DNA from: Microbacterium sp. LWO14-1.2
GTDB lineage: Bacteria > Actinomycetota > Actinomycetes > Actinomycetales > Microbacteriaceae
Reading direction: 5' to 3'
DNA length: 64,000 nucleotides
NCBI RefSeq assembly: GCF_038397715.1
Contig: NZ_CP151633.1
Coordinates: forward strand, 1,798,001 to 1,862,000
Position numbers and translations under genes: made by a program. This document shows, piece by piece, positions 21,729 to 30,876 of the stretch. Position 1 is the stretch's first letter; each line of letters opens with the position of its first letter. The notes below the pieces were generated by a model. That model saw only the letters and a program-made list of their open reading frames with translations, had not been told where the DNA came from and searched no databases.

Positions 21729-22985
21729 TCAGCCCGCCACCGAGTTCTGGATGGTGTCCATGATCTCCTCGGCCGTCAGCTCGCCGCGGTAGCCCTGCAC
21801 GCCGTACTGCGTCATGAGGGTCTCCACCTGGTTCCAGGTGGGCGTCGTGCGCTGCGGCGTCGCGTCGGACAGCAGCGCCTCGACCACGTCGGCCGCGCCC
21901 TCGGTCTTGCCCTCGGCCCAGGCGGGCAGCGCCTCGATGCGGGCGGGGACGATTCCTCGCGCCTCGGCCTGCTTCTCCTGCACCGACAGCGAGGTGAGCG
22001 CCTCGATCGCGGCGAACGCCTCCTCCGGACGCTCGCAGTTCGCGGCGATGCCGAAGCCCGACCCTGCGGTCATCGCCGCGGCGCTCCCGCTCGTCGAGGG
22101 CACGATGGTCACACCCAGCGTGAAGTCGGCGGCGTCGGCGAAGCTGCCGTACATCCACGGACCCTCGATGAGCATGGGCACGGCTCCGGACGTGAACGCC
22201 TGCTGCGAGACCTCGGAGCCGTCGGCCGCCTCCGGGGCCTTCGCGACCTGGTCGACAGCGACGAGGTCGAAGAAGCTCTGGATCTGCTCGACGAACTCCG
22301 GATCGGTCAGGTCGAGCTCGCCGTCCTCGGTCACGGCCGGCACGCCGTCGGCGAGCGACCAGGCGTTCGGGATGAAGATCCCCGGTGCGATCGCCAGGCC
22401 CTTCCTGTCGCCGTCGGTGAGGGCCTTGGCGTCGGCGACGAACTGCTCTCGCGTGTACTCGGTGCCGGGGAGCTCCAGCCCCGCGGCCTGGAACGCCTCG
22501 ACGTTGTAGAAGAGAACGATCGGCTCCGCGTCGTAGGGGATCGCCCGGATCGTGCCGTCGACGGTCATGCCCGCCAGCATCGACGCGTCGATCTCGTCGG
22601 TGTCGAACCCGGCCTCCTCGATGAGGTCGTCGAGCGGCATCAGCAGGTCGCCGAGCTCCTGAGCCCTGGCGGCCTGCGTCGTCAGCAGACAGGGCGGGTT
22701 GCCGCCGCTGAGTCGCGTCTTCACCTTGGTCCAGTAGTCCGAGAAGCTCGGGCCCTCGACCGAGATGTCGAGATCGGGGTCCTCGGCCTTCGCCCCCGAG
22801 ATGAAGTCGGCCCACTGCGCCTGGTCGCCCTCGCTGGCGGCCCAGGTGTAGAGCACGAGCGGGCCGCCGGCGTCGCCGCCGCCTCCGCCCGAGCTGCTCG
22901 CGCACCCCGCGAGGGTGATCGCGGCGAGTCCGGCGACGCCGGAGACGATCAGGCGCCTGGCACGGCGCGAGGGGACTGCATTCAT
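21729..22985 (-). CDS. sugar-binding lipoprotein of an ABC importer
   Basis: A 418-residue extracellular solute-binding protein (family 1). The signal peptide ends in the lipobox LAGC with Cys28 as the lipidated residue, followed by a Ser/Gly linker. AAGGAGG lies 8 bases before ATG 22985, which rejects the longer frame beginning MMHPMKEAD. It is the first gene of the six-gene operon and would deliver fucose or a fucosylated oligosaccharide released by the neighbouring GH29 enzymes. Confidence 0.94.
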   Translation of the reverse strand: MNAVPSRRARRLIVSGVAGLAAITLAGCASSSGGGGGDAGGPLVLYTWAASEGDQAQWADFISGAKAEDPDLDISVEGPSFSDYWTKVKTRLSGGNPPCLLTTQAARAQELGDLLMPLDDLIEEAGFDTDEIDASMLAGMTVDGTIRAIPYDAEPIVLFYNVEAFQAAGLELPGTEYTREQFVADAKALTDGDRKGLAIAPGIFIPNAWSLADGVPAVTEDGELDLTDPEFVEQIQSFFDLVAVDQVAKAPEAADGSEVSQQAFTSGAVPMLIEGPWMYGSFADAADFTLGVTIVPSTSGSAAAMTAGSGFGIAANCERPEEAFAAIEALTSLSVQEKQAEARGIVPARIEALPAWAEGKTEGAADVVEALLSDATPQRTTPTWNQVETLMTQYGVQGYRGELTAEEIMDTIQNSVAG

Positions 22986-23097
22986 ACTGTCTGCCTCCTT
23001 CATTGGATGCATCATCGATGCGTGGGTGAGGGGTACCGCTCGGATGCGTCCGGCCTCGATCGGGGTGGAGGGGATCCGGACGCGGTCACGTCTGTGG
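22986..23097 (-). promoter_or_regulatory. promoter region of the sugar importer operon
   Basis: Holds the strong ribosome site and, just upstream (23004-23022), overlapping inverted words GGATGCATC and GCATCATCGATGC that could be a regulator site. It is also the space after the first fucosidase gene. Confidence 0.35.
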
Positions 23098-24447
23098 TCA
23101 GGTCGTGGAGAAGTCGATGGCGACGACGTCGATCAGCGCGCCGCTGGGCTCCGGGGCGACGATGCGCAGCTCGCCCAGGTCGTCTCCGGCGGTCGAGGCC
23201 TCATGCACCTCGAAGCTCGCGTCGTGCTGCAGATCGAGCCCGTCGGCCAGGCGGTGCACGCGGGTGATCCGCCGCACCGGGAGTCCGCGCACGATGATCT
23301 CCTCGACCGGCAGCGCCGTGAGGTGCAGATAGAGGCGCCCGTCGCGTGCGGTCGTCGGTCCGTGGAAGTCGATGCCCTCGGTGGGGTCGACACCGATCAC
23401 GGACTCGGCGTGCGACGGCATCCAGTCGGCGAACTCCTGCAGCCGTTCCCGCTCGACCTCGGGGAGCGTGCCGTCGGGGCCTGGGCCGACGTTGAGCAGG
23501 AGGTTCCCGCCGCGCGCCACGACGTCGATGAGCGTCACGAGCAGCGAGCGCGCGGACTTCTCGTTGTCGGGTCCTCGCCGGTAGGCCCAGTGGTCGCCGA
23601 TCGTGAGGCACAGCTCCCACGGTCCCGTCGGGGCGGTGAGGGGGAAGCCCTGCTCCGGGGTGCGGTAATCGCCCTGCCCTGGCAGCCGATCGTTGATCAC
23701 GACATCCGGCTGCAGCTCCTTGATGAGGCGCCGCAGCGCAGGGGCCGTCCATTCGACGGCCGAGCGCTCCCAGTCGCCGTCGAACCAGAGCAGGTCGATC
23801 GTGCCGTAGTTGCTCAGCAGCTCGCGCAGCTGTGCGCGGACGTACGCCAGGTAGCGGTCCCATTCCTCGGGGCTCGACCGGCGGTGGCGGTCGGTCGCGT
23901 CCGGTGTGTCCGCGAACTCGGGGAGTCCGGCGGCCGGCCAGTGCTCGAGCTTGTACGGCAGGTCCTCGTCGCGGAAGGCCGGGTAATCGGGGTGGTTCCA
24001 GTCGGGGAGGCTGTAGTAGATCCCGACGCGGAGGCCCTCCCCGCGCACCGCGTCCACGAACTCGCGGGTGATGTCGCGGTGGAAGGGTCCGTGCTCGACG
24101 CCGAAGTCCGACTGCTCGGTGAAGAACATGTTGTAGCCCGCGTGGTGCCGGGCGGTGAAGACGACGTAGGTGGCGCCCGCCTCACGCGCCCGGCGGGCGA
24201 GGTCCGCGGCGTCCCACTCGGTCGGGTCGAACGTCGGCGCGGTCGCCTGATATTCGGCGACCGTGACGCGGTCCTCCACGGCATCCCGACCGGGGATGAT
24301 GGAGCGTCCGACGAGCGGCCAGGAGATCTCGATGCCCTGCTGGGACGCCTGATCCCAGTGCACGAAGATCCCGAGGCCCGCTCCGCTGAACCACTCGCCG
24401 CCGGGGACGCGGTCGGTCGGTCGTCGGAAGACTGCTGCATCTGTCAT
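23098..24447 (-). CDS. alpha-L-fucosidase, GH29
   Basis: The 449-residue enzyme has the GH29 marks: GIFVHW at residues 27-31, TARHHAGYNMF around 98-108, GIYYSLPDWNHPDY at 142-155 and the predicted nucleophile Asp223 in LLWFDGDWE. No signal peptide is seen, so it likely acts in the cytoplasm on imported fucosides. I start it at ATG 24447, which follows GAGGAG, rather than upstream at MISTRRV. It is transcribed away from a second, distinct GH29 gene and toward the importer operon. Confidence 0.93.
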   Translation of the reverse strand: MTDAAVFRRPTDRVPGGEWFSGAGLGIFVHWDQASQQGIEISWPLVGRSIIPGRDAVEDRVTVAEYQATAPTFDPTEWDAADLARRAREAGATYVVFTARHHAGYNMFFTEQSDFGVEHGPFHRDITREFVDAVRGEGLRVGIYYSLPDWNHPDYPAFRDEDLPYKLEHWPAAGLPEFADTPDATDRHRRSSPEEWDRYLAYVRAQLRELLSNYGTIDLLWFDGDWERSAVEWTAPALRRLIKELQPDVVINDRLPGQGDYRTPEQGFPLTAPTGPWELCLTIGDHWAYRRGPDNEKSARSLLVTLIDVVARGGNLLLNVGPGPDGTLPEVERERLQEFADWMPSHAESVIGVDPTEGIDFHGPTTARDGRLYLHLTALPVEEIIVRGLPVRRITRVHRLADGLDLQHDASFEVHEASTAGDDLGELRIVAPEPSGALIDVVAIDFSTT

Positions 24448-24529
24448 GACTCTCCTCGTCGAGATCACAATTTCCTATAGGATACTTGATACGCAATATA
24501 TCCCACAACGGAGTGAAGGAGAAGCGCCG
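24448..24529. promoter_or_regulatory. divergent promoter between two fucosidase genes
   Basis: An 82-bp AT-rich gap with a perfect 10-bp palindrome TCCTATAGGA at 24473-24482, followed by GATACTTGATACGCAATATA. This is a plausible site for the FCD-type GntR regulator encoded at 16.9 kb; promoters in both directions must lie here. Confidence 0.55.
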
Positions 24530-25858
24530 ATGGCCATGTTCGACGAGGACGCCGTCCGACCCGCCGAGTACCGCCGGTTCGAGCGACCACTGCCGGAGTG
24601 GTTTCGCGGTGCCGGCCTCGGCATCTTCGTGCACTGGGGGCCGTATTCGGTGCCGGCCTGGGCCGAGCCGACGGGCGAGCTCGGTGCCGTGTCCCGCGAG
24701 GAGTGGTACACCCACAACCCGTACGCGGAGTGGTACGCCAACACCATCCGCATCGAGGGATCGCCGGCGCGTGCGCATCACGAGGCCGCGCACGGAGGCG
24801 CCCCGTACGACGACTTCCTCGATCAGTGGCGCGCCGAGGACTTCGATCCGGACGAGGTGCTCGCCGTCGTCGCCGCGACCGGCGCGCGCTACTTCATCCC
24901 CACGACCAAGCACCACGACGGCGTCACACTGTGGGACGCACCGGGCACGGACGGCCGCAACACCGTGGCACGCGGACCCCGTCGCGACCTGATCGGCGCC
25001 TTCGCCGACGCCACTCGACGAGCCGGCCTGCGCTTCGGCGTCTACTACTCGGGCGGCCTCGACTGGCACTTCTCCGACCTGCCGCCCATCGACCACGACG
25101 GCGCCCCGGCCCCGGACGACCTCCCCTACGCGGAATACGCGCACGACCATCTCGTCGACCTGGTCGAGCGGTACCGTCCCGACATCCTGTGGGGCGACAT
25201 CCGCTGGCCGGATGCCGGCATCGCCCCCGGCCCGAAGAGTCTCGCGCACGCGTTCGACATCTTCTACGACGCGGTGCCGGACGGGGTGGTCAACGACCGC
25301 TGGGGGGAGTCGCACTGGGACTTCCGCACGAGCGAGTACGTGCACGGCACGGCCGTCGAGGTGGGCGAGGCATGGGAGAACACCCGCGGCATCGGCCTCT
25401 CCTTCGGCCACAACCGCAACGAGACGTCCGAGCACCTGCTGTCGGCGGACGATGCCGTGCGGCTGCTCGTCGACGTCGTGTCGCGCGGTGGGAACCTGCT
25501 GCTGAACATCGGTCTCGACGCGGCGGGGCGCATCCCCGACCTCCAGCGACAGACTCTCGACGGCATCGCGGCCTGGACCGCGCGCCACGGCCACGCCGTC
25601 TTCGACGCCCGGCCGGTCGACCGGTTCGCCCCCTCCGACGGGCCCTGGCTGCGCTGGACCCGTTCGGGCGACGCCGTGCACGCCGTCGTCGACGCGCGGG
25701 GACCGATCCGCCTTCCCGACCCTGCCGGGCTGCTCGACGAGAAGACCGCGCAGATCACCGGCACGCCGGTCGCCGCGACCAGGGTCGGGGATGCCATCCT
25801 GGTCGAGACGACGGAGGCCGAGGGCCCCGTCGCGATCTCCTTCCGGGTCCGCACCTGA
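24530..25858 (+). CDS. alpha-L-fucosidase, GH29 (second, divergent copy)
   Basis: The 442-residue protein has GIFVHWGPYSVPAW (31-44), TTKHHDGVTLWD (125-136), VYYSGGLDWHF (171-181) and candidate nucleophile Asp223 in ILWGDIRW. It shares the GH29 scaffold but little identity with the neighbouring enzyme, so the two probably have different linkage preferences and are not a recent duplication. GAAGGAGAA precedes ATG 24530, which rejects the longer reading frame from 24446. No signal peptide. The mutarotase gene follows after 17 bases. Confidence 0.92.
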   Translation: MAMFDEDAVRPAEYRRFERPLPEWFRGAGLGIFVHWGPYSVPAWAEPTGELGAVSREEWYTHNPYAEWYANTIRIEGSPARAHHEAAHGGAPYDDFLDQWRAEDFDPDEVLAVVAATGARYFIPTTKHHDGVTLWDAPGTDGRNTVARGPRRDLIGAFADATRRAGLRFGVYYSGGLDWHFSDLPPIDHDGAPAPDDLPYAEYAHDHLVDLVERYRPDILWGDIRWPDAGIAPGPKSLAHAFDIFYDAVPDGVVNDRWGESHWDFRTSEYVHGTAVEVGEAWENTRGIGLSFGHNRNETSEHLLSADDAVRLLVDVVSRGGNLLLNIGLDAAGRIPDLQRQTLDGIAAWTARHGHAVFDARPVDRFAPSDGPWLRWTRSGDAVHAVVDARGPIRLPDPAGLLDEKTAQITGTPVAATRVGDAILVETTEAEGPVAISFRVRT

Positions 25859-25875
25859 CGAAAGGCCACCACAGC

Positions 25876-26205
25876 ATGCGCATCGCCCTGCACTCCGAGA
25901 TCCGCGACGGCGCGGTCGACGACTACCGCACGAACCACGAGCGGATCCCCGACGACCTCGCCGCGACGTTCGCGCGCATCGGCATCTACGACTGGACGAT
26001 CTGGCGCTCCGGGCATCGCCTGTTCCACCTCGTCGAGTGCGACGACTGGGATGCCGCGGTCGCGGCTCTCGCCGAGGACCCCGCCGACCACGCCTGGCAG
26101 GCCGACATCGGCCGCTTCGTCGAGCTGTTCCGCGATGCCGACGGCGCCGAGGGCACCGCACCCCTCGAGCAGGTGTGGGACCTCGCGGCGCAGCGCGACG
26201 CCTGA
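25876..26205 (+). CDS. L-rhamnose/L-fucose mutarotase family protein
   Basis: A 109-residue protein of the RhaM-like (DUF718) fold, a small dimeric alpha/beta barrel that interconverts the anomers of L-rhamnose or L-fucose. Conserved features are the N-terminal HSEIRDG, the NHERIPDDL helix, YDWTIWRSGHRLFHLVE and the final tryptophan region DHAWQADI. Directly behind an alpha-fucosidase, it would speed conversion of released fucose to the anomer used by the dehydrogenase. Confidence 0.88.
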   Translation: MRIALHSEIRDGAVDDYRTNHERIPDDLAATFARIGIYDWTIWRSGHRLFHLVECDDWDAAVAALAEDPADHAWQADIGRFVELFRDADGAEGTAPLEQVWDLAAQRDA

Positions 26206-26250
26206 CCGGGCCGCCGCGACCCCCGCACGATCGCGTGGCAGAGTAGGCCC

Positions 26251-27759
26251 GTGACGCGGACGTGGGTGCGGGAGCTGACGGGATGGATGCTGGCCGTCGC
26301 CGTCGCGCTGGTCACCGCGGCCGTCGTGGCGTCGTCTCCCCGCGCCGAGCTGCTCTTCCGCGACGGCGATTCGCTCATCGTCGCCCTCCTGTCCCGGTCG
26401 GTCCTCAGCGGCGAGACGCTGGACTGGGCGATGTCGAGCGTGCTCTTCCTCCCCGAGACGGCCCTGTTCTCGGCTCTCCGCATGTTACTTCCGCTCCGGG
26501 TCGACGGCCTGTTCGCGGTGAGTGCGGTCCTCGGCATCCTCGCCCTCTACGGAGCGATCCGCCTCGTGGCCGGTCGCGCCGGCGAGGGCCGCGCGCCCGT
26601 GGGCTGGTCTGTCGTCGCGGTCACCGTGGTCGGTCTGCTGGCGACGACCGAGACGTCGGCGTCGCGTGATGCGCTCGAACTCGCGTCTCTGCAGCTCACG
26701 ACCACGTACTACTCGGCCACCGTCGTCGCCGTGGTGCTGTCGATCGGCCTCACCCGCCGGGTGCTCGACGGCAGCGGGCGCGTCGTCCCGCTCGGAGTTT
26801 CGCTCGGCGCGGTCGCTGCCCTCTCGACCCTGACGAATCCGCTGTACGCCGCGTGGTTCACGGCGCCGTTCGCCCTGCTGTCGCTCATGTTCGTGGTGCG
26901 TCGTCGGGCGCTGCGCGTGCTCGCCGTGGGCCTCCTCTCCGCCGCGCTGGCCGGTACCGGGCTGGGGCTCCTCCTCCGTATTCCGTTCGCGGCATGGATC
27001 GCGAACACCGGCGCCGGGTACGCGCAGCCGTCGCTGTGGAGGGAGTCGATCGGGTACTACGCCGACCTCGCCGCGCAGCGTCTCGAGTCCCCGCTCGGCG
27101 TTCTCGCTCTGCTCGTCGGGGTCGCGCTGCTGGCGGTCGGCGTGCTCCGCAGCATCCGGGCCGACGGACCCTCCTCACGGATGGTCGCCCTCGCGTCGTG
27201 GGTCTTCCCGCTCGCCGTCGTCGTCGGCGCGATCGCTCTCGGTACTCACGCCGCCCGGTACCTCCAGCCGATCGTCTTCCTGCCGGCGCTCGCACTCGTG
27301 GCGTCTCCGCGCACCCTCCGGCTTCCGGCCACAGTGCGCCGAACGGTCGCCGTCGTCGCCGCGGTGGTCGCGCTCGTCCTCGGGGCCGTGAGCGTCCCGC
27401 GGCTGGCGATCGCCGCGTCCGAGGCGTCCGGCGACCCCGACCTGGCGTGCGTCACCGACTGGGTCGACGCATCGGGTCGCACGGGTGCCGGGCAGTTCTG
27501 GACCGCCCGGCTGCCGAAGCTGCACCTCGACGATCCGGCGCAGCTCGTGCAGGTCGACCATCGCCTGAACGGCTACGCCTGGCTCGTGAACCGCGAGGAC
27601 TTCGGGGTGGGCGAGGTCACCTTCCTGCTCGAGGACGCGCAGTCGGTGCCGTGGGAGCTGCCGGTGTCGGCAGTGCCGGACGCGGTCGTGGACTGCGGTC
27701 GCTGGTCGATCCTCGACTTCGCCTCGACGCCTCTTCCGCTCGGACCCGCGCACTCCTGA
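26251..27759 (+). CDS. polytopic membrane protein of unknown function
   Basis: A 502-residue protein with roughly 10-12 hydrophobic segments and a C-terminal soluble part of about 120 residues containing two cysteines (LACVTDW and VVDCGRW). The loop after the first helix carries FRDGDSLI and LDW, which loosely recalls GT-C glycosyltransferases, but I cannot confirm it. The start is GTG 26251; a CAGAGT word 6 bases upstream fits a weak leaderless promoter. No operon partner. Confidence 0.75.
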   Translation: MTRTWVRELTGWMLAVAVALVTAAVVASSPRAELLFRDGDSLIVALLSRSVLSGETLDWAMSSVLFLPETALFSALRMLLPLRVDGLFAVSAVLGILALYGAIRLVAGRAGEGRAPVGWSVVAVTVVGLLATTETSASRDALELASLQLTTTYYSATVVAVVLSIGLTRRVLDGSGRVVPLGVSLGAVAALSTLTNPLYAAWFTAPFALLSLMFVVRRRALRVLAVGLLSAALAGTGLGLLLRIPFAAWIANTGAGYAQPSLWRESIGYYADLAAQRLESPLGVLALLVGVALLAVGVLRSIRADGPSSRMVALASWVFPLAVVVGAIALGTHAARYLQPIVFLPALALVASPRTLRLPATVRRTVAVVAAVVALVLGAVSVPRLAIAASEASGDPDLACVTDWVDASGRTGAGQFWTARLPKLHLDDPAQLVQVDHRLNGYAWLVNREDFGVGEVTFLLEDAQSVPWELPVSAVPDAVVDCGRWSILDFASTPLPLGPAHS

Positions 27760-27786
27760 GTCTCGCCAGAGAGGCCCGTCCAGGGC

Positions 27787-28848
27787 TCAGTGGCGCGGCG
27801 CGGCTGTCGTGGTCCCCGCCCGGAAGCGGCACGTCAGGTGCAGCGACACCCCTGGTTCACCCCGCAGCATGCGCGCGACCTGTTCGCCCGCGGCGCGGCC
27901 CTTCTCGACCGCGGGCTGCACGCTCGTCGTCAGCACGAGGTCGCCGAGACCGTCGGCGTCGATCCCGTCGAAGCCCGCGACCGACAGGTCCTCGGGCACC
28001 CGGAGCCCGAGCTCCGCCGCCGCGCGGATGACCCCGACGGCCAGCAGGTCGCTCTGCGCCAGGATCGCCGTCGGACGAGAGTCGGGGTCCTCCAACAGCA
28101 TCCGCCCGACCAGCAGTCCCTCGTCGATGAGGCTGCCGGAGGCCGAGATCGCCGGGGCGTCGGGAAAGATCTCGCGCATACCGGCGAGGCGGTCGACCGT
28201 GACGTCGACGGTGGCTGCGTCGACGCGCTCCGCTGTGACGGTCCCGCGCACGCGGTCCTGGTCGAGCGGCAGGGTGACGAGGGCGACGTCGCGGTGTCCG
28301 AGCTCGGAGAGGTGCCGTGCGACATCGGCCGCGGCGGCCTGGTTGTCGAGGGTGATGCGCGGGATGCCGTCGCCCGCGTCTCCCTCGATCACGACGACCG
28401 GGAGACCTCGCCCGCGGACCACGTCGAGCGAGGCGCGAGTGCGGCCCGAGCATCCGATCAGCACGACGGCGTCGACCGGTGCGCTCGCGAGGGGCGACCC
28501 GTCGTCGCCCGGCTCGTCGCGCATGAGCAGGATGCCGGCGCTCAGCTCGGCGAGGCCGTCGGTGAGGCCGTCCATCATCGCCGTCGTCACGGGATCGAGG
28601 AACGCCGCGCGCAGGTGTCCTTCGAGCACGACCGCGACGATGCCGCTCCGTCCGCGACGCAGGGAGGCCGCTCGCGGGTCCGGCCCGGCGTAGCCGAGCT
28701 CCGCCGCCGCGGCGAGGACCCTCTCCCTGGTCGCCGGGGCGACGTTGGCCTTGCCGCTGAAGACGACGGATGCCGTGGAGGTCGCGACCCCCGCCTCGCG
28801 CGCGACATCGGCTATGGTCGCGCGACGCGGAGTTTCGGGACTCGTCAT
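27787..28848 (-). CDS. LacI-family transcriptional regulator
   Basis: A 353-residue repressor with the LacI headpiece TIADVAREAGVATSTASVVFSG at about residues 12-33 and a periplasmic-binding-type sensor domain. Start ATG 28848 is supported by TATCCT ending 6 bases upstream and by the position of the headpiece; the longer frame is rejected. It is divergent from an MFS gene with a perfect palindrome between them, so it likely controls that transporter and itself. The effector is unknown. Confidence 0.93.
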   Translation of the reverse strand: MTSPETPRRATIADVAREAGVATSTASVVFSGKANVAPATRERVLAAAAELGYAGPDPRAASLRRGRSGIVAVVLEGHLRAAFLDPVTTAMMDGLTDGLAELSAGILLMRDEPGDDGSPLASAPVDAVVLIGCSGRTRASLDVVRGRGLPVVVIEGDAGDGIPRITLDNQAAAADVARHLSELGHRDVALVTLPLDQDRVRGTVTAERVDAATVDVTVDRLAGMREIFPDAPAISASGSLIDEGLLVGRMLLEDPDSRPTAILAQSDLLAVGVIRAAAELGLRVPEDLSVAGFDGIDADGLGDLVLTTSVQPAVEKGRAAGEQVARMLRGEPGVSLHLTCRFRAGTTTAAPRH

Positions 28849-28854
28849 ACTCCG

Positions 28855-28860
28855 AGGATA
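28855..28860 (-). promoter_or_regulatory. minus-10 box of the LacI gene
   Basis: TATCCT on the minus strand, 6 bases before ATG 28848. Confidence 0.5.
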
Positions 28861-28880
28861 ACCCGCCGCGGCTAGGCGGG

Positions 28881-28896
28881 ATCGAATCGATTCGAT
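28881..28896. promoter_or_regulatory. LacI-type operator
   Basis: Perfect 16-bp palindrome ATCGAATCGATTCGAT with the central CG expected for LacI-family sites. It abuts the TAGGCT minus-10 box (28896-28901) of the MFS gene and lies just upstream of the lacI promoter, so one site could repress both. Confidence 0.8.
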
Positions 28897-28908
28897 AGGC
28901 TGTCTCCC

Positions 28909-30144
28909 ATGCAGCACGTCCTCTCCCGCCCGCAGTACGTCCGGTGGCGGGCCGCGGTCTTCGCGATCTTCTTCATCAGCGGACTCTCGGTCGCCACCTG
29001 GGCCTCGCGGGTGCCCGACATCAAGATCGCGCTCGAGATCGACAAGGCCCAGGTGGGGATGCTGCTACTGGGCGCGGGCATCGCCTCGATCATCGGCATC
29101 TCATCGGGTCCCGCTGTCATGGCGCGCACCGGCGCGCGACACGGGATGCTGATCGCGATCGCCACGTTCGCCTCCGGTGTCGCGTTGATCGGCGTCGGCG
29201 CGAACGTGTTCGGCTCCTACCCGATCGTGCTCCTCGGTCTCGCGCTGTTCGGCCTCGGCAACGGCAGCATCGACGTGATGATGAACGTCGAGGCCACGGC
29301 GATCGAGCAGTACGCGAAGAAGACGATCCTCCCGCTGTTCCACGCCTTCTTCAGCTTCGGCACCGTGGTCGGCGCCGGGATGGGCGCCCTGGCGGCGCAG
29401 CTGCGCATCGATGTGTTCGGCCACACCGTCGCCACGGCGATCCTCATCGCGGCGATCGGCCTCACGAGCATCCTCAACGTCCCGGCCCGCGCCGAGGCGC
29501 TCGACCCCGCGGACGCGGCCGGCGAGAAGCCCCGCTGGCGCGAGCGGATGCACGTGGCCCTCGCCGCCTGGCGCGAACCGCGCACGTACGCGATCGGCGT
29601 CGTGATGCTGGGGATGTCGTTCGCGGAGGGCGGCGCGAACGACTGGCTCGCGCTCGGCGTCGCGGAGGACCACGGCGGCGGCACGGCGCTCGGCGCCGCG
29701 GCCCTCGCGACCTTCTCCGTCGCGATGACCGCCGTCCGGATCTTCGGCGGCCCGCTCGTCGACCGCTTCGGTCGCGTCATCGTGCTGCGCATCCTCGCGC
29801 TCACCGCCGCTTCCGGCATCCTGCTCTTCATCCTCGCGCCTTCGCTGCCGCTCGTGTTCCTCGGCGCCGCACTGTGGGGCGTGGGCGCCTCGCTCGGGTT
29901 CCCGCTGGGGATGTCGGCCGCGGCCGACGATCCGGCCAAGGCCGCGGCGCGCGTGAGCGCGGCGGCGACCATCGGCTACATCTCGTTCCTGGGCGGCCCT
30001 CCCGTGCTCGGATTCATCAGCGAGCACATCGGACTCCTCAACACGCTGTTCATCCTCGCCGGGCTCGCCGTGCTCTCCGGCCTCTTCTCGGGAGCCGCCC
30101 GCCCGCTGCGCGAGGACGAGAAGACGCCCGTCGCGACGCGCTGA
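28909..30144 (+). CDS. MFS transporter under LacI control
   Basis: A 411-residue major facilitator with 12 predicted helices, related to YbjJ/FucP-like permeases (SVATWASRVPDIK, then GIGNGSID-like GLGNGSIDVMMNVEA). TAGGCT ends 7 bases before ATG and no ribosome site is present, indicating a leaderless mRNA. The LacI operator sits over its promoter. Substrate unknown; sugar-like is plausible from the regulator. Confidence 0.88.
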   Translation: MQHVLSRPQYVRWRAAVFAIFFISGLSVATWASRVPDIKIALEIDKAQVGMLLLGAGIASIIGISSGPAVMARTGARHGMLIAIATFASGVALIGVGANVFGSYPIVLLGLALFGLGNGSIDVMMNVEATAIEQYAKKTILPLFHAFFSFGTVVGAGMGALAAQLRIDVFGHTVATAILIAAIGLTSILNVPARAEALDPADAAGEKPRWRERMHVALAAWREPRTYAIGVVMLGMSFAEGGANDWLALGVAEDHGGGTALGAAALATFSVAMTAVRIFGGPLVDRFGRVIVLRILALTAASGILLFILAPSLPLVFLGAALWGVGASLGFPLGMSAAADDPAKAAARVSAAATIGYISFLGGPPVLGFISEHIGLLNTLFILAGLAVLSGLFSGAARPLREDEKTPVATR

Positions 30145-30166
30145 CATCGACCCCTCCCGATGCGGT

Positions 30167-30172
30167 TAGGCT
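30167..30172 (+). promoter_or_regulatory. minus-10 box of nucS
   Basis: TAGGCT, 6 bases before GTG 30179; no ribosome site, leaderless start expected. Confidence 0.55.
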
Positions 30173-30178
30173 CGTCGG

Positions 30179-30874
30179 GTGCGTCTCGTCATCGCCCGCT
30201 GCTCCGTCGACTACACCGGGCGGCTCAATGCCCACCTCCCTCTCGCCACGCGTCTGCTCGTGCACAAGGGAGACGGCAGTCTGCTCGTGCACTCGGACGG
30301 CGGCAGCTACAAGCCCCTGAACTGGATGAGCCCTCCCTGCTCGCTCTCCACCGAGGTGCCGGGCGAGGAGGAGGCGAGCGCCGGCGTCACCGAGGTCTGG
30401 CGGGTCACCCACAAGAAGACCGGCGACGCCCTGCGCGTGCAGATCTACGAGGTCATCCACGACTCGAACCACGATCTCGGCATCGACCCCGGCCTGCAGA
30501 AGGACGGCGTCGAGGCCGATCTGCAGCGTCTGCTGGCCGAGCAGGTGGATCGGATCGCCGACGGCGCGACGCTCGTGCGCCGCGAGTACCCCACCGCGAT
30601 CGGCCCCGTCGACCTGCTGGTGCGGGATGCCGAGGGCGTGGCCATCGCGGTGGAGGTCAAGCGCCGCGGTGACATCGACGGCGTCGAGCAGCTCACGCGC
30701 TATCTCGACCTGCTCCGCCGCGACCCCCACCTGTCACCCGTGCAGGGAGTGTTCGCCGCACAGGAGATCAAGCCGCAGGCGCGAGTGCTCGCCGAAGACC
30801 GCGGCATCCGCTGCCTCGTCCTCGACTACGACGACATGAAGGGCATCGAGTCCGGCATCCCCCGGCTCTTCTGA
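30179..30874 (+). CDS. nucS: mismatch-specific endonuclease NucS/EndoMS
   Basis: The 231-residue enzyme replaces MutS/MutL mismatch repair in many actinobacteria by cutting both strands at G-T, G-G and T-T mismatches. The N-terminal dimer and DNA-binding domain starts [16 protein letters not shown]; the nuclease core has Asp145 in GPVDLL and Glu159/Lys161 in VEVKRRG. The C-terminus ends PRLF, the sliding-clamp contact of this family. The stop is only 2 bases from that of the convergent gene. Confidence 0.96.
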   Translation: MRLVIARCSVDYTGRLNAHLPLATRLLVHKGDGSLLVHSDGGSYKPLNWMSPPCSLSTEVPGEEEASAGVTEVWRVTHKKTGDALRVQIYEVIHDSNHDLGIDPGLQKDGVEADLQRLLAEQVDRIADGATLVRREYPTAIGPVDLLVRDAEGVAIAVEVKRRGDIDGVEQLTRYLDLLRRDPHLSPVQGVFAAQEIKPQARVLAEDRGIRCLVLDYDDMKGIESGIPRLF

Positions 30875-30876
30875 CG

